Shown here piece by piece: positions 27,003 to 35,760 of a stretch of DNA of 64,000 nt. The translations under genes and the position numbers were made by a program. The notes below the pieces were generated by a model. That model was given only the letters and a program-made list of their open reading frames with translations. It had not been told where the DNA came from and did no database searches. The stretch covers positions 124,001-188,000 of the forward strand of contig CAWEYO010000025.1 of the NCBI GenBank assembly GCA_963813315.1, in the 5' to 3' direction. Source of the stretch: CAWEYO01 sp963813315 (lineage in GTDB: Bacteria; Pseudomonadota; Alphaproteobacteria; Rhizobiales; Rhizobiaceae). Each line of letters starts with the position of its first letter. Within the stretch, counting starts at the first letter, position 1.

Positions 27003-27701
27003 TCACGACGCGGAAAGCGTCGCTAGATCGATCTTGACGCCGGGACCCATGGTGGTGGTGACGGATACCTTCTTGACGTAATTGCCCTTGGCGCCCGACG
27101 GCTTGGCCTTGATCACCGCATCAGCGAAAGCACGGACGTTCTCTTCAATCGCCTTGGCGTCGAAGGAAGCCTTGCCGACGCCTGCATGAACGATGCCGGC
27201 CTTTTCGACGCGGAACTCCACGGCACCGCCCTTTGAGGCTTTTACCGCGCCAGCCACATCCGCCGTAACCGTCCCGACCTTGGGGTTGGGCATCATGCCA
27301 CGTGGACCAAGCACTTTTCCCAAGCGGCCAACCAACGGCATCATATCCGGTGTAGCGATGCAGCGGTCGAAGTTGATCGCGCCCTTCTGGACGGTTTCAA
27401 CCAAGTCTTCCGCGCCGACGATATCGGCGCCCGCGGCACGGGCTTCGTCGGCTTTCTCGCCCTTGGCGAACACCGCGACACGGACGACGCGGCCGGTTCC
27501 GTTCGGCAGATTGACCACGCCGCGCACCATCTGGTCCGCATGGCGCGGGTCAACGCCGAGGTTCATCGCGACCTCGACCGTCTCGTCGAATTTCGCCGTC
27601 GCGCGCTCCTTCAGGAGCTTGATCGCCTCGCCGAGGCCATAAGCCTTGTTGCGATCGACGCCCTCGCGGGACTTGGCTACACGCTTTGCAATCTTTGCCA
27701 T
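27003..27701 (-). CDS. rplA: 50S ribosomal protein L1
   Basis: L1 forms the mobile stalk at the tRNA exit site and can repress the L11-L1 mRNA. The 232-residue product shows AKFDETVEVAMNLGVDPRHA, the signature region LVGRLGKVLGPRGMMPNPK, and the C-terminal GAKGNYVKKVSVTTTMGPGV. It begins 4 bp after the rplK stop, so the two genes are coupled. All features are regular. Confidence 0.97.
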   Translation of the reverse strand: MAKIAKRVAKSREGVDRNKAYGLGEAIKLLKERATAKFDETVEVAMNLGVDPRHADQMVRGVVNLPNGTGRVVRVAVFAKGEKADEARAAGADIVGAEDLVETVQKGAINFDRCIATPDMMPLVGRLGKVLGPRGMMPNPKVGTVTADVAGAVKASKGGAVEFRVEKAGIVHAGVGKASFDAKAIEENVRAFADAVIKAKPSGAKGNYVKKVSVTTTMGPGVKIDLATLSAS

Positions 27702-27705
27702 CGTC

Positions 27706-28134
27706 TTAGCCCACCACTTCCAGGCCCATCGAGCGGGCGGAACCCTCGACCATGCGCATGGCCGCTTCGACGTCGTTTGCGTTAAGGTCTTTCATCTTGG
27801 CCTCGGCGATCTGGCGCACCTTGTCGCGGCTGATCTGGCCGGCCTTCGACTTGCCAGGCTCCTTCGAACCCGACTTCAGGTTCGCGGCCTTCTTCAGGAA
27901 GTAGCTCACCGGCGGCGTCTTCATAACGAAGGTGAATGACTTGTCCTGATAGTAGGTGATCACGACCGGGACAGGTGATCCCTTTTCCATTTCCTGCGTC
28001 TGCGCATTGAACGCCTTGCAGAATTCCATGATGTTGATGCCGCGCTGACCAAGCGCAGGACCGATCGGGGGCGACGGTGTCGCCGAACCCGCGGATACCT
28101 GAAGCTTGAGCTGGCCCGCAACTTTCTTAGCCAT
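27706..28134 (-). CDS. rplK: 50S ribosomal protein L11
   Basis: L11 is the GTPase-centre protein. The 142-residue product carries the Pro-rich N-terminal domain (SAGSATPSPPIGPALGQRG), which is the thiostrepton-contact region, and the C-terminal rRNA-binding domain (KDLNANDVEAAMRMVEGSAR). It precedes rplA by 4 bp. The 161-bp gap to nusG (28135-28295) contains small inverted repeats but no gene. Confidence 0.97.
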   Translation of the reverse strand: MAKKVAGQLKLQVSAGSATPSPPIGPALGQRGINIMEFCKAFNAQTQEMEKGSPVPVVITYYQDKSFTFVMKTPPVSYFLKKAANLKSGSKEPGKSKAGQISRDKVRQIAEAKMKDLNANDVEAAMRMVEGSARSMGLEVVG

Positions 28135-28295
28135 CTCTTGTCTGCCTCTACTTCATGCCGGACGAGCCGGCGGTTGCAGTTCGGTGGTTCGGATCGAACA
28201 GCCGGCAAAAGCCGTCCTTGCCTCCCACCAGTTTGACGAAGACCAGCTTCGCTCGTTCCGCCTGGTCCGGCTCACCGGGCAGCGGCACCAATCGA

Positions 28296-28823
28296 TCAGC
28301 CCTTTTCGACCTGACCGAACTCCAGGTCGACCGGCACCGCACGGCCGAAAATCGACACTTCCACCTTGAGCCGCGCCCGCTCTTCGTCGACTTCCTGAAC
28401 GAAGCCGTTGAAAGAGGCGAAGGGGCCGTCGGACACGCGAACCTGCTCGCCGATCTCGAAGGTTACCGAAGGCTTCGGGCGCTCAACGCCCTCCTGTACT
28501 TGATGCAGGATCTGCTCGGCCTCCTTGTCGGAGATGGGCACCGGCTTGGAATCACCAAGGAAACCAGTCACTTTCGGCGTATTCTTTATAAGGCTGAACA
28601 CGGCGTCCGTCAGGTTGGCGCGCACCATCACATAGCCGGGGAAGAACTTGCGCTCCGCATCGACCTTGCGGCCGCGGCGCACTTCGACAAACTTTTCCAT
28701 CGGTACGACAATCTGTTCGATCTGGTCGCTAAGGCCTTTCTGCCTGGCCTTGTGCTCGATGTCCTCGGCGACCTTCTTCTCGAAATTCGAATAGGCGTGG
28801 ACGATGTACCACCGCGCAGTCAT
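28296..28823 (-). CDS. nusG: Transcription termination/antitermination protein NusG
   Basis: NusG binds RNA polymerase to suppress pausing and couples it to Rho or ribosomes. The 175-residue protein shows the N-terminal domain RWYIVHAYSNFEKKVAEDIE, the KFFPGYVMVRANL strand, and the C-terminal KOW domain VRVSDGPFASFNGFVQEVDE. It follows secE by 27 bp, the classical secE-nusG pair. Length is normal. Confidence 0.97.
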   Translation of the reverse strand: MTARWYIVHAYSNFEKKVAEDIEHKARQKGLSDQIEQIVVPMEKFVEVRRGRKVDAERKFFPGYVMVRANLTDAVFSLIKNTPKVTGFLGDSKPVPISDKEAEQILHQVQEGVERPKPSVTFEIGEQVRVSDGPFASFNGFVQEVDEERARLKVEVSIFGRAVPVDLEFGQVEKG

Positions 28824-28850
28824 CTCAGATGCTCTCCGTATCCGCTGGTT

Positions 28851-29054
28851 CTATCGTCCGATGCCGAGAATCAACTCGACGGCGTAGGCCATCAGCTGGT
28901 CGGCCGCGAAAAAGAAAATCGCCGCAAGGAAGGCAAAACCCAGAACCATGACGGTCGAAATCATGGTCTCGCGCCGAGACGGCCAGGTGACCTTCGCAGT
29001 TTCAGACCTTACCTGCTGGAGGAAGGTGAAAGGATTCGTGATCTTTGACGCCAT
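28851..29054 (-). CDS. secE: Preprotein translocase subunit SecE
   Basis: This is the short alphaproteobacterial SecE of 67 residues with one transmembrane helix (TMISTVMVLGFAFLAAIFFF) after the amphipathic LQQVRSETAKVTWPSRRET motif. It clamps SecY in the inner-membrane translocon. The ATG at 29054 is chosen because the family N-terminus is short; an upstream in-frame extension is basic and not conserved. It is cotranscribed with nusG. Confidence 0.95.
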   Translation of the reverse strand: MASKITNPFTFLQQVRSETAKVTWPSRRETMISTVMVLGFAFLAAIFFFAADQLMAYAVELILGIGR

Positions 29055-29343
29055 TTGCCGCTCTTTACGAGGTTCCGCCGAGACGGATCCCCATGCTTTA
29101 CCCGTTGCCCGGGAGATGTTCTTTTGTACGGAACCTGTCGCGCGAATCAGCGCCAATATTCCGGACATGCATTTCGGGCGCGTAAAGCCGGCTTCCCAGC
29201 TCCACGCACCGCGTGTCTGTCGTGCCTACATAAAACCAATTCCAGGATAGCGCAAGTGCCAAAAATCCGCATTCTTCGCAAACGCCCTGGCCGAACCGAT
29301 CGAATCGCCTCTCTCGCCCGCATGTTGCCGCCCTTCCGAGGGA

Positions 29344-29419
<76 letters not shown>

Positions 29420-29540
29420 AGTTAAGGCGGGCAACACCTAATCGCAGACGCCGAACTTGGCAAGCCCTATCAGCTTCGCTTTTCGCGTTCTTCCTTGTCT
29501 TCGGCGAGCTTCTGCTTGCGGGTTTTCAACGGCGCCTCGT

Positions 29541-29573
29541 TTACTCGACGATCGATGCGACGATGCCTGCGCC
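29541..29573 (-). pseudogene. Relic duplicate of the tuf 3' end
   Basis: Positions 29543-29573 are identical over 31 bp to 29647-29677, the last codons of the intact tuf gene (AGIVASIVE). This copy ends with TAA instead of TGA and lies about 100 bp beyond the tuf stop. Only this end is recognisable. A perfect 9-bp inverted repeat (GCGAGGCGC/GCGCCTCGC, 29578-29600) separates it from tuf. It is read as the scar of a tuf duplication or recombination. Confidence 0.7.
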
Positions 29574-29644
29574 TGCCGCGAGGCGCCAAAAGCGCCTCGC
29601 AATCTATCAGCATCGGTTGGTTGCAACGGAATTGCTTGCTTCGA

Positions 29645-30820
<1,176 letters not shown>

Positions 30821-31013
30821 CGTAACTTTCCCTGGCGATCTGGACTGAGTTCGGATCGAATGCGGGGCGATTAGCGACTGCCGCCCAAAAAAACAAGCGT
30901 CTTTTGGCTGGACTTGGCTCAACAGGCAGCGAGCCGCGCTCCGATCTCGATAAGATGAAGCTGATATAGGAGTGTAGGCGCAGAAATGAAACATGCGCGC
31001 AATGCCCCAGCCT

Positions 31014-31119
31014 AATGCATGTCGCCCAAAAGTGCGCAGCGCTTTTGGGATAACGACATGCACAAAAACAGTAGCCTAAAGCGCCTCGCATGAATTCGTT
31101 TCGAAGCAATGCGCTTTAG
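31014..31119 (+). repeat. Mosaic palindromic repeat, family A (copy 2)
   Basis: This is a full two-module copy close in sequence to the one at 16087. It ends 20 bp before the start of the small secreted protein gene and forms the left boundary of the two-gene insert between tuf and the tRNAs. False open frames encoding Cys/Met/Ser/Leu-rich peptides run through all copies. Confidence 0.85.
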
Positions 31120-31138
31120 ACGGCAAAGGAGCCTTCCC

Positions 31139-31528
31139 ATGCGCAGTGCTTTCCGGCGAAGCTTGATGGCAATACTGATCGCTCTTGGTGCCGCGGGCGC
31201 GGCCGACCGGGTGCAGGCGCAAAACCTTCTCACCATTACCGCGCCAGTGTCCGGCCGGACTGTCGACGGAAGGCTCTCCTTTACCGGGATTGCTTCGCTC
31301 AACACCCTGACACGGCGCGGAACTGTTCGCGGAAGGACCAATGCCGGGGTCGAATGCCTGGGGACGGTTGCAGCCAACCTTACATTCTCGAATGGAGAAG
31401 GAACGATCGTATGCGGGCAACTCTCCTCCCGGTTCGTGTTCCGGCTGACCAGCAGACAACCCCCAACCGGCACGGGAACGGGAACCCTGTCCGACGGCCG
31501 CAAGGTCGTGGTGACGATCGGACGATAG
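31139..31528 (+). CDS. Small secreted protein of unknown function
   Basis: I do not recognise a family. The product has 129 residues from the ATG at 31139, with AAAGGAG 8 bp upstream. It has an n-region MRSAFRRS, a hydrophobic core and a likely signal peptidase site after VQAQ. The mature part is beta-rich and Thr/Gly-rich, with two cysteines (VECLGT and IVCGQL) that could form a disulfide. It lies between a family A repeat and a convergent oxidoreductase gene; the 3' ends are 19 bp apart. Confidence 0.65.
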   Translation: MRSAFRRSLMAILIALGAAGAADRVQAQNLLTITAPVSGRTVDGRLSFTGIASLNTLTRRGTVRGRTNAGVECLGTVAANLTFSNGEGTIVCGQLSSRFVFRLTSRQPPTGTGTGTLSDGRKVVVTIGR

Positions 31529-31547
31529 TTACAGGTTGGCGATGGGC

Positions 31548-32471
31548 TCACTCATTGAATGGGTCAACCTCGTGACGACGGGCAAGCAGGAAGGCGTCCG
31601 CAACCAACGCCAGCGGCGCGATGTCCACGTCCGACTGCTCTTCGGCCACAAGTTGGACGAAGCGGCGGTAGAGCCGCGCATATTCATTGTCGGGCTCGGC
31701 CAGGCGCTCATTGCCATCGATGCTGAGCCGGCTGCCTCCTTCGGAGAGCAGAAGCGTCCCGGCCTCGGTCTCGACCAGAATGTCCCAAGTCTGCGGACCG
31801 GTTTGGCGCCAATCGAACTCGGCGGCAATCGGGATACCCTCCGCGGTCCGGAACGCAAGGCTGGCGGCGATGGGTGCAGCACAGTTGGCGGGATAGAACA
31901 GGTCGGCTGCCGTCAGGTGCATGGGTTCAGGCAGGATCCGCGTGACGACGGAGAGCGCGTTGATCCCCGGATCGAAGACACCGAGCCCACCCGGTTCCCA
32001 TATCCACCGCTGGCCCGGATGCCAGCGGCGCACGTCCTCCTTCCAGGTGATCCTGACGTTGCGAATGAGGTTTCCCTGCAGGAAACCTCGTGCGGCCTCG
32101 ACGGCGCCGGCTTCGCGCGAATGCCAGGTGGCGAATAGCGTCACCCCGTTTTCAGCAGCGAGCGCAGCAAGCGTGGTAACTTCGCATACCGTCGATCCAG
32201 GCGGTTTTTCCAGCATGAGGTGCTTGCGCGCCTTGAGCGCGGTGACCGCCTGGCCGAAACGTTGCTGAGGCGGCGTACAGAGCGAAACCGCTGAAATGTC
32301 CGGTATGCCGGAAATGAGCGCCCCGATATCCGGAAAACTTGGCAGATCGGCCAGGCTGGCGTTGCGGCTGGCAATCGCGGCGAGCGCGATCCCCGGTGTG
32401 GCCGCGATTGCCGCAAGGTGCTGTGTGCGGGCGATTTGGCCGAGCCCTACGAGACCAAGCTTCAGCGTCAT
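31548..32471 (-). CDS. Gfo/Idh/MocA oxidoreductase, probable D-galactose/L-arabinose 1-dehydrogenase
   Basis: The 307-residue NAD(P)-dependent enzyme has the Rossmann motif GLVGLGQIARTQHL and the family EKPPG motif near residue 95. The stretch ITWKEDVRRWHPGQRWIWEP then GGLGVFDPGINALS closely resembles Pseudomonas-type galactose dehydrogenase, which oxidises D-galactose or L-arabinose to the lactone. GGAGGAGGAAAG precedes the ATG. No pathway partner is adjacent; it is flanked by repeats. Family membership is certain; the substrate is inferred. Confidence 0.82.
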   Translation of the reverse strand: MTLKLGLVGLGQIARTQHLAAIAATPGIALAAIASRNASLADLPSFPDIGALISGIPDISAVSLCTPPQQRFGQAVTALKARKHLMLEKPPGSTVCEVTTLAALAAENGVTLFATWHSREAGAVEAARGFLQGNLIRNVRITWKEDVRRWHPGQRWIWEPGGLGVFDPGINALSVVTRILPEPMHLTAADLFYPANCAAPIAASLAFRTAEGIPIAAEFDWRQTGPQTWDILVETEAGTLLLSEGGSRLSIDGNERLAEPDNEYARLYRRFVQLVAEEQSDVDIAPLALVADAFLLARRHEVDPFNE

Positions 32472-32518
32472 CTTTCCTCCTCCGACCCGGTTGGCCCAGA
32501 CCGTTCAGGCCGGAATTT

Positions 32519-32624
32519 AATGCATGTCGCCCAAAAGTGCGCAGCGGTTTTGGGATAACGACATGCACAAAAACAAGAGTTTAAAGCGCGTCGCATGAAT
32601 CCGTTTCGAAGCAATGCGCTTTAG
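32519..32624 (+). repeat. Mosaic palindromic repeat, family A (copy 3)
   Basis: This full two-module copy lies directly upstream of the sugar dehydrogenase gene and forms the right boundary of the insert between tuf and the tRNAs. It abuts a family B element in reverse orientation. Confidence 0.85.
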
Positions 32625-32720
32625 AGCATCGCACCCGATGGAACCGGTTTCGGGTAAATTCGATGCACAAACAAGGAAATAGAGCGGCAGCACTGATTCC
32701 ATCGGTGCGTCTGACGATTT
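32622..32720 (-). repeat. Mosaic repeat, family B (reverse orientation)
   Basis: The sequence AGAGCATCGCACCCGA, then AACCGGTTTCGGGT, CAAACAAGGAAATAGAGCGG and GATTCCATCGGTGCG is the diverged reverse complement of the elements at 42696 and 59195. The shared TAGAGC ends suggest families A and B join at these motifs. Confidence 0.65.
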
Positions 32721-32741
32721 CAGCAGGGTAGCATCTATTCC

Positions 32742-32815
32742 TGGAGCGGGTAGCGGGAATCGAACCCGCATATTCAGCTTGGAAGGCTGCTGCTCTACCA
32801 TTGAGCTATACCCGC
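32742..32815 (-). tRNA. tRNA-Gly (anticodon TCC)
   Basis: The 74-nt cloverleaf includes 3' CCA. The acceptor GCGGGTA pairs with TACCCGC. The anticodon loop is CTTCCAA (anticodon TCC) and the T arm is TGCGGGTTCGATTCCCGCT. It lies 25 bp downstream of tRNA-Tyr and is probably cotranscribed with it. Confidence 0.97.
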
Positions 32816-32840
32816 GTCGTCGAGCACTCCGGGCCGGCAG

Positions 32841-32925
32841 TGGTGGAGGGGGTTGGATTCGAACCAACGTAGGCTGAGCCAACGGATTTACAGTCCGTCC
32901 CCTTTAACCACTCGGGCACCCCTCC
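32841..32925 (-). tRNA. tRNA-Tyr (anticodon GTA)
   Basis: This is an 85-nt class II tRNA with a long variable arm and encoded CCA. The acceptor GGAGGGG pairs with CCCCTCC. The anticodon loop is ACTGTAAAT (anticodon GTA) and the T arm is GTTGGTTCGAATCCAAC. The Tyr-Gly order upstream of tuf also occurs in E. coli (tyrU-glyT-tufB). Confidence 0.97.
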
Positions 32926-33113
32926 AGACTGCTGCCGGAGCTTGCGACGAGCTTCCGCGGATCAGCCGTCTGGCCATAGGCCGACCCGGAAATCCGCGAA
33001 GCGCCTTATGGCGGCAAGGCCCAATGGTGTCAACCACAAGGACCGGCAAATTTAGCAACGCTTACGAAGCGCCGGCATATCCAAGCGCCGCTCATGTGGA
33101 TATAGAGGCAGCC

Positions 33114-33968
33114 ATGAGCAACGACAATAAACCCGGCACTCCGAAAGACACCCATTATGCCCGGCTCCGCCGAGCGCATCGTGACCAGGGAAGCGGCGGC
33201 GCGTCACAGTTCCGTCCGAAGAAGCCGGTTCCGCCCGGCGCCGAGGCCCCCGACGGGCTGATCCGCCTCTATGGCCTGCACACTGTTCGCGCCGCGCTAG
33301 ACAACAAGAAGCGCAAAATCCATCGGATGCTCGCCACGCGCAATGCGCTGGAGCGCCTTGGCATCGCCGATGCCGGCGCCCTCCCCTTCAGGGTCGAAAT
33401 CGTCGAGCCAAGGGAAATCGACAAGATTACCGGCAGTGAAGCGGTGCACCAGGGGGCGCTTGTCGAGGCGGAGCCACTGAGGCCGAAGCAGCTCAGCGCG
33501 CTCGGCGACACGCCCCTTGTTCTTGTGCTCGACCAAATTACCGACCCGCATAATGTCGGAGCGATTATTCGTTCAGCGGTCGCTTTCGGTGCCGGTGCGC
33601 TGATCACGACCCAGCGCCACAGCCCTCATGAGTTTGGCGTACTTGCCAAATCGGCTTCAGGCGCACTGGAGCATATCGACCTGATCGAGGTGCGCAATCT
33701 TGCCGCCGCGCTGGGAGAATTGCATGACGCTGGTTTCCAGTCGATCGGCCTCGATTCAGATGGGCAAAACGAACTAGAGAAAGCCTTCGCGGGTGGAAAA
33801 ATAGCTCTCGTATTGGGGGCGGAAGGCAAGGGCCTGCGCCAGAAGTCGCGCGAGACCGTCACCACGCTCGCCAGGCTCGACTTGCCCGGCGTGATCCGCT
33901 CGCTCAACGTGTCGAACGCGGCAGCGGTGGCGCTCTATGCGGCGCAGAAGTATTTGGTGAGTGAGTAG
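33114..33968 (+). CDS. rlmB: 23S rRNA (guanosine-2'-O)-methyltransferase RlmB family
   Basis: This is a SpoU/TrmH-family SAM-dependent methyltransferase of 284 residues, probably acting on the 23S rRNA peptidyl-transferase loop. It has the N-terminal substrate-binding domain (RLYGLHTVRAALDNKKRKIH) and the knotted catalytic domain with motif 1 LVLDQITDPHNVGAIIRSA, motif 2 VLGAEGKGLR and motif 3 IRSLNVSNAAAVALYA. The ATG at 33114 is preceded by GAGGCA. Its last three codons (VSE) fall inside a heptamer repeat array. Confidence 0.93.
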   Translation: MSNDNKPGTPKDTHYARLRRAHRDQGSGGASQFRPKKPVPPGAEAPDGLIRLYGLHTVRAALDNKKRKIHRMLATRNALERLGIADAGALPFRVEIVEPREIDKITGSEAVHQGALVEAEPLRPKQLSALGDTPLVLVLDQITDPHNVGAIIRSAVAFGAGALITTQRHSPHEFGVLAKSASGALEHIDLIEVRNLAAALGELHDAGFQSIGLDSDGQNELEKAFAGGKIALVLGAEGKGLRQKSRETVTTLARLDLPGVIRSLNVSNAAAVALYAAQKYLVSE

Positions 33969-34049
33969 TGAGTAGTGAGTAGTGAGTAGTGCAATTGAAT
34001 TCAAGCAGTTACCGCAGACTTAACTACTCACTACTCACTACTCACTACT
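33961..34049. repeat. Inverted pair of heptamer arrays at convergent gene ends
   Basis: About 4.4 tandem copies of GTGAGTA (33961-33991) face about 3.7 copies of TACTCAC (34025-34049), separated by about 33 bp. The two arrays are reverse complements and can pair over about 25 bp. The left array supplies the stop codon of rlmB and the right array that of glxR, so both C-termini are encoded in the repeats. It may act as a bidirectional transcription end, though it is not GC-rich. Confidence 0.85.
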
Positions 34050-34924
34050 TCATGTCCCGCCATCCGCTCCAACGCCCTGACAAGTGCGGAATGATCCTCA
34101 CCGGCGCCGCCATTCGCCGCGCAGGAATTGAAAAGCTGTTGGGTGGTCGAGGTGTTCGGCAACGCAACGCCGAGTGCTCTTGCGCCCTCCAACGCGAGGT
34201 TCAAGTCCTTCTGGTGCAGTTCGATCCGGAAGCCGGGGGCGAAGGTCCGCTTCACCATCCGTTCGCCGTGCACCTCAAGAATGCGCGAGGCCGCGAGGCC
34301 GCCCATGAGCGCCTGCCGCACCTTTGCCGGGTCCGCGCCGGCCTTGGACGCAAAGACGAGAGCCTCGGCGACCGCCTCGATGGTCAGCGCCACCACGATT
34401 TGGTTCGCGACCTTGGTGGTCTGGCCCACGCCATTGCCACCGACCAGTGTGATGTTCTTACCCATTCTCTCGAAGACGGGTTTCGCTCTATCGAACGCAG
34501 CCTGGGAACCGCCGGCCATAATCGTCAGCGTCGCCGCCTTGGCTCCGACCTCGCCGCCCGAAACCGGCGCGTCGAGATACTCGCAACCGAGAGCGTTGAT
34601 CTTCTTGGCGAATTCCTTCGTCTCGATTGGCGAGATCGAGCTCATGTCAATCACGAGTTTGCCCTTCGAAAGCCCTGATGTAACACCATTTTCACCGAAC
34701 AACACGTCCGCCACCTGGGGCGTGTCGGGAACCATGGTGATGACGATGTCCGCCGTCTTGGCAACGGCCGCGTGGCCGGAGACGCTTTTCAGTCCTTTGG
34801 CCGTTAATTCGGCCGGAGCCGGCTTGCGATGGTTCGAGGTGACAACAGTGTAGCCGGCATCCAACAGGTGTCCCGCCATCGGTGTGCCCATGATGCCGAG
34901 ACCGATAAAACCGATACTTTCCAT
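34031..34924 (-). CDS. glxR: 2-hydroxy-3-oxopropionate (tartronate semialdehyde) reductase
   Basis: The enzyme reduces tartronate semialdehyde to D-glycerate, following Gcl in glyoxylate use. The 297-residue member of the beta-hydroxyacid dehydrogenase family shows FIGLGIMGTPMAGHLLDAG for NAD binding, DAPVSGGEVGAKAATLTIMA for substrate binding, and the catalytic Lys in GVGQTTKVANQI. It follows hyi by 42 bp. The C-terminal EVVSSE is encoded by the heptamer array and is not part of the family core. Confidence 0.93.
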   Translation of the reverse strand: MESIGFIGLGIMGTPMAGHLLDAGYTVVTSNHRKPAPAELTAKGLKSVSGHAAVAKTADIVITMVPDTPQVADVLFGENGVTSGLSKGKLVIDMSSISPIETKEFAKKINALGCEYLDAPVSGGEVGAKAATLTIMAGGSQAAFDRAKPVFERMGKNITLVGGNGVGQTTKVANQIVVALTIEAVAEALVFASKAGADPAKVRQALMGGLAASRILEVHGERMVKRTFAPGFRIELHQKDLNLALEGARALGVALPNTSTTQQLFNSCAANGGAGEDHSALVRALERMAGHEVVSSE

Positions 34925-34966
34925 TTCCTGTTCCTAACTATCTGGATTCGAGTTGCCGCTACCCGT

Positions 34967-35743
34967 TCACGCCAGCTCCCGCAACCACCCGAGGCCCTCC
35001 ACAGTTCCCGCCTTCGGCTTGTACTCGGCGCCGACCCAGCCAGCATAGCCGATGCGATCGAGATGTGCGCAGAGAAACGGGTAGTTGATCTCGCCCGTCC
35101 CCGGCTCGTGACGGCCGGGATTGTCCGCAAGTTGGATATGCGCGATGCGGCCGAGATTCGACTCGATCGTACGGGCGAGATCCCCCTCCATGACCTGCAT
35201 GTGGTAGATGTCGTATTGCAGGTAGAGATTGTCGGAGCCGACGCGGTCCATGACAGCCAGCGCCTGTTTGGTACCGGTCAGGAAGAAGCCGGGAATGTCG
35301 CGCGTATTGATCGGTTCGATCAACAACCTGATACCTGCCTCCTTCAGCTTGGCAGAGGCGTAGGAGAGGTTCTCGACGAAGGTGCGTTCAAGGGCCGTGC
35401 TCTCCGCTCCTTGCGGCGCAATGCCGGCGAGGCAATTCACCTGTCCGCAGCCAAGCGCCTTGGCGTAGGTGATCGCCTTTTCGACACCATGGCGGAATTC
35501 GTCGATACGATCAGGAAGAACCGCGATACCCCGCTCGCCCCTGCCCCAATCGCCGGACGGCAGATTGAAAAGAACCTGAGCAAGCGCGTTGCCGCTGAGC
35601 TTTGCGGCGACTGTTTCAGGAGCGTGGTCGTAGGGAGTGAGGTATTCAACCCCGCGAAAGCCGGCGCGGGCGGCCGCGTCGAAGCGGTGAAGGAAATCAT
35701 GCTCGCCAAAGAGCATGGACAGGTTCGCTGAAAATCTTGGCAT
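34967..35743 (-). CDS. hyi: Hydroxypyruvate isomerase family protein
   Basis: This is a 258-residue TIM-barrel (AP-endonuclease-2 fold) enzyme interconverting hydroxypyruvate and tartronate semialdehyde. Motifs include MPRFSANLSMLFGEHDFLHR at the N-terminus, LIEPINTRDIPGFFL with the metal-binding Glu, YDIYHMQVMEGDL, and VGAEYKPKAGT at the end. It lies 17 bp after gcl and 42 bp before glxR, the standard glyoxylate operon order. No glycerate kinase gene follows. Confidence 0.93.
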   Translation of the reverse strand: MPRFSANLSMLFGEHDFLHRFDAAARAGFRGVEYLTPYDHAPETVAAKLSGNALAQVLFNLPSGDWGRGERGIAVLPDRIDEFRHGVEKAITYAKALGCGQVNCLAGIAPQGAESTALERTFVENLSYASAKLKEAGIRLLIEPINTRDIPGFFLTGTKQALAVMDRVGSDNLYLQYDIYHMQVMEGDLARTIESNLGRIAHIQLADNPGRHEPGTGEINYPFLCAHLDRIGYAGWVGAEYKPKAGTVEGLGWLRELA

Positions 35744-35760
35744 GGTCTTCCCCGGAGTGA

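Noticed and set aside
31012..32882. Several minus-strand frames with peptides like LFLCMSLSQ
   Set aside because: They read through the family A repeats, and the same peptide appears at each copy; this reflects repeat DNA, not homologous genes.
33961..34049. CRISPR-like direct repeats
   Set aside because: The units are 7 bp without spacers and no cas genes are present; it is a simple-sequence inverted pair.
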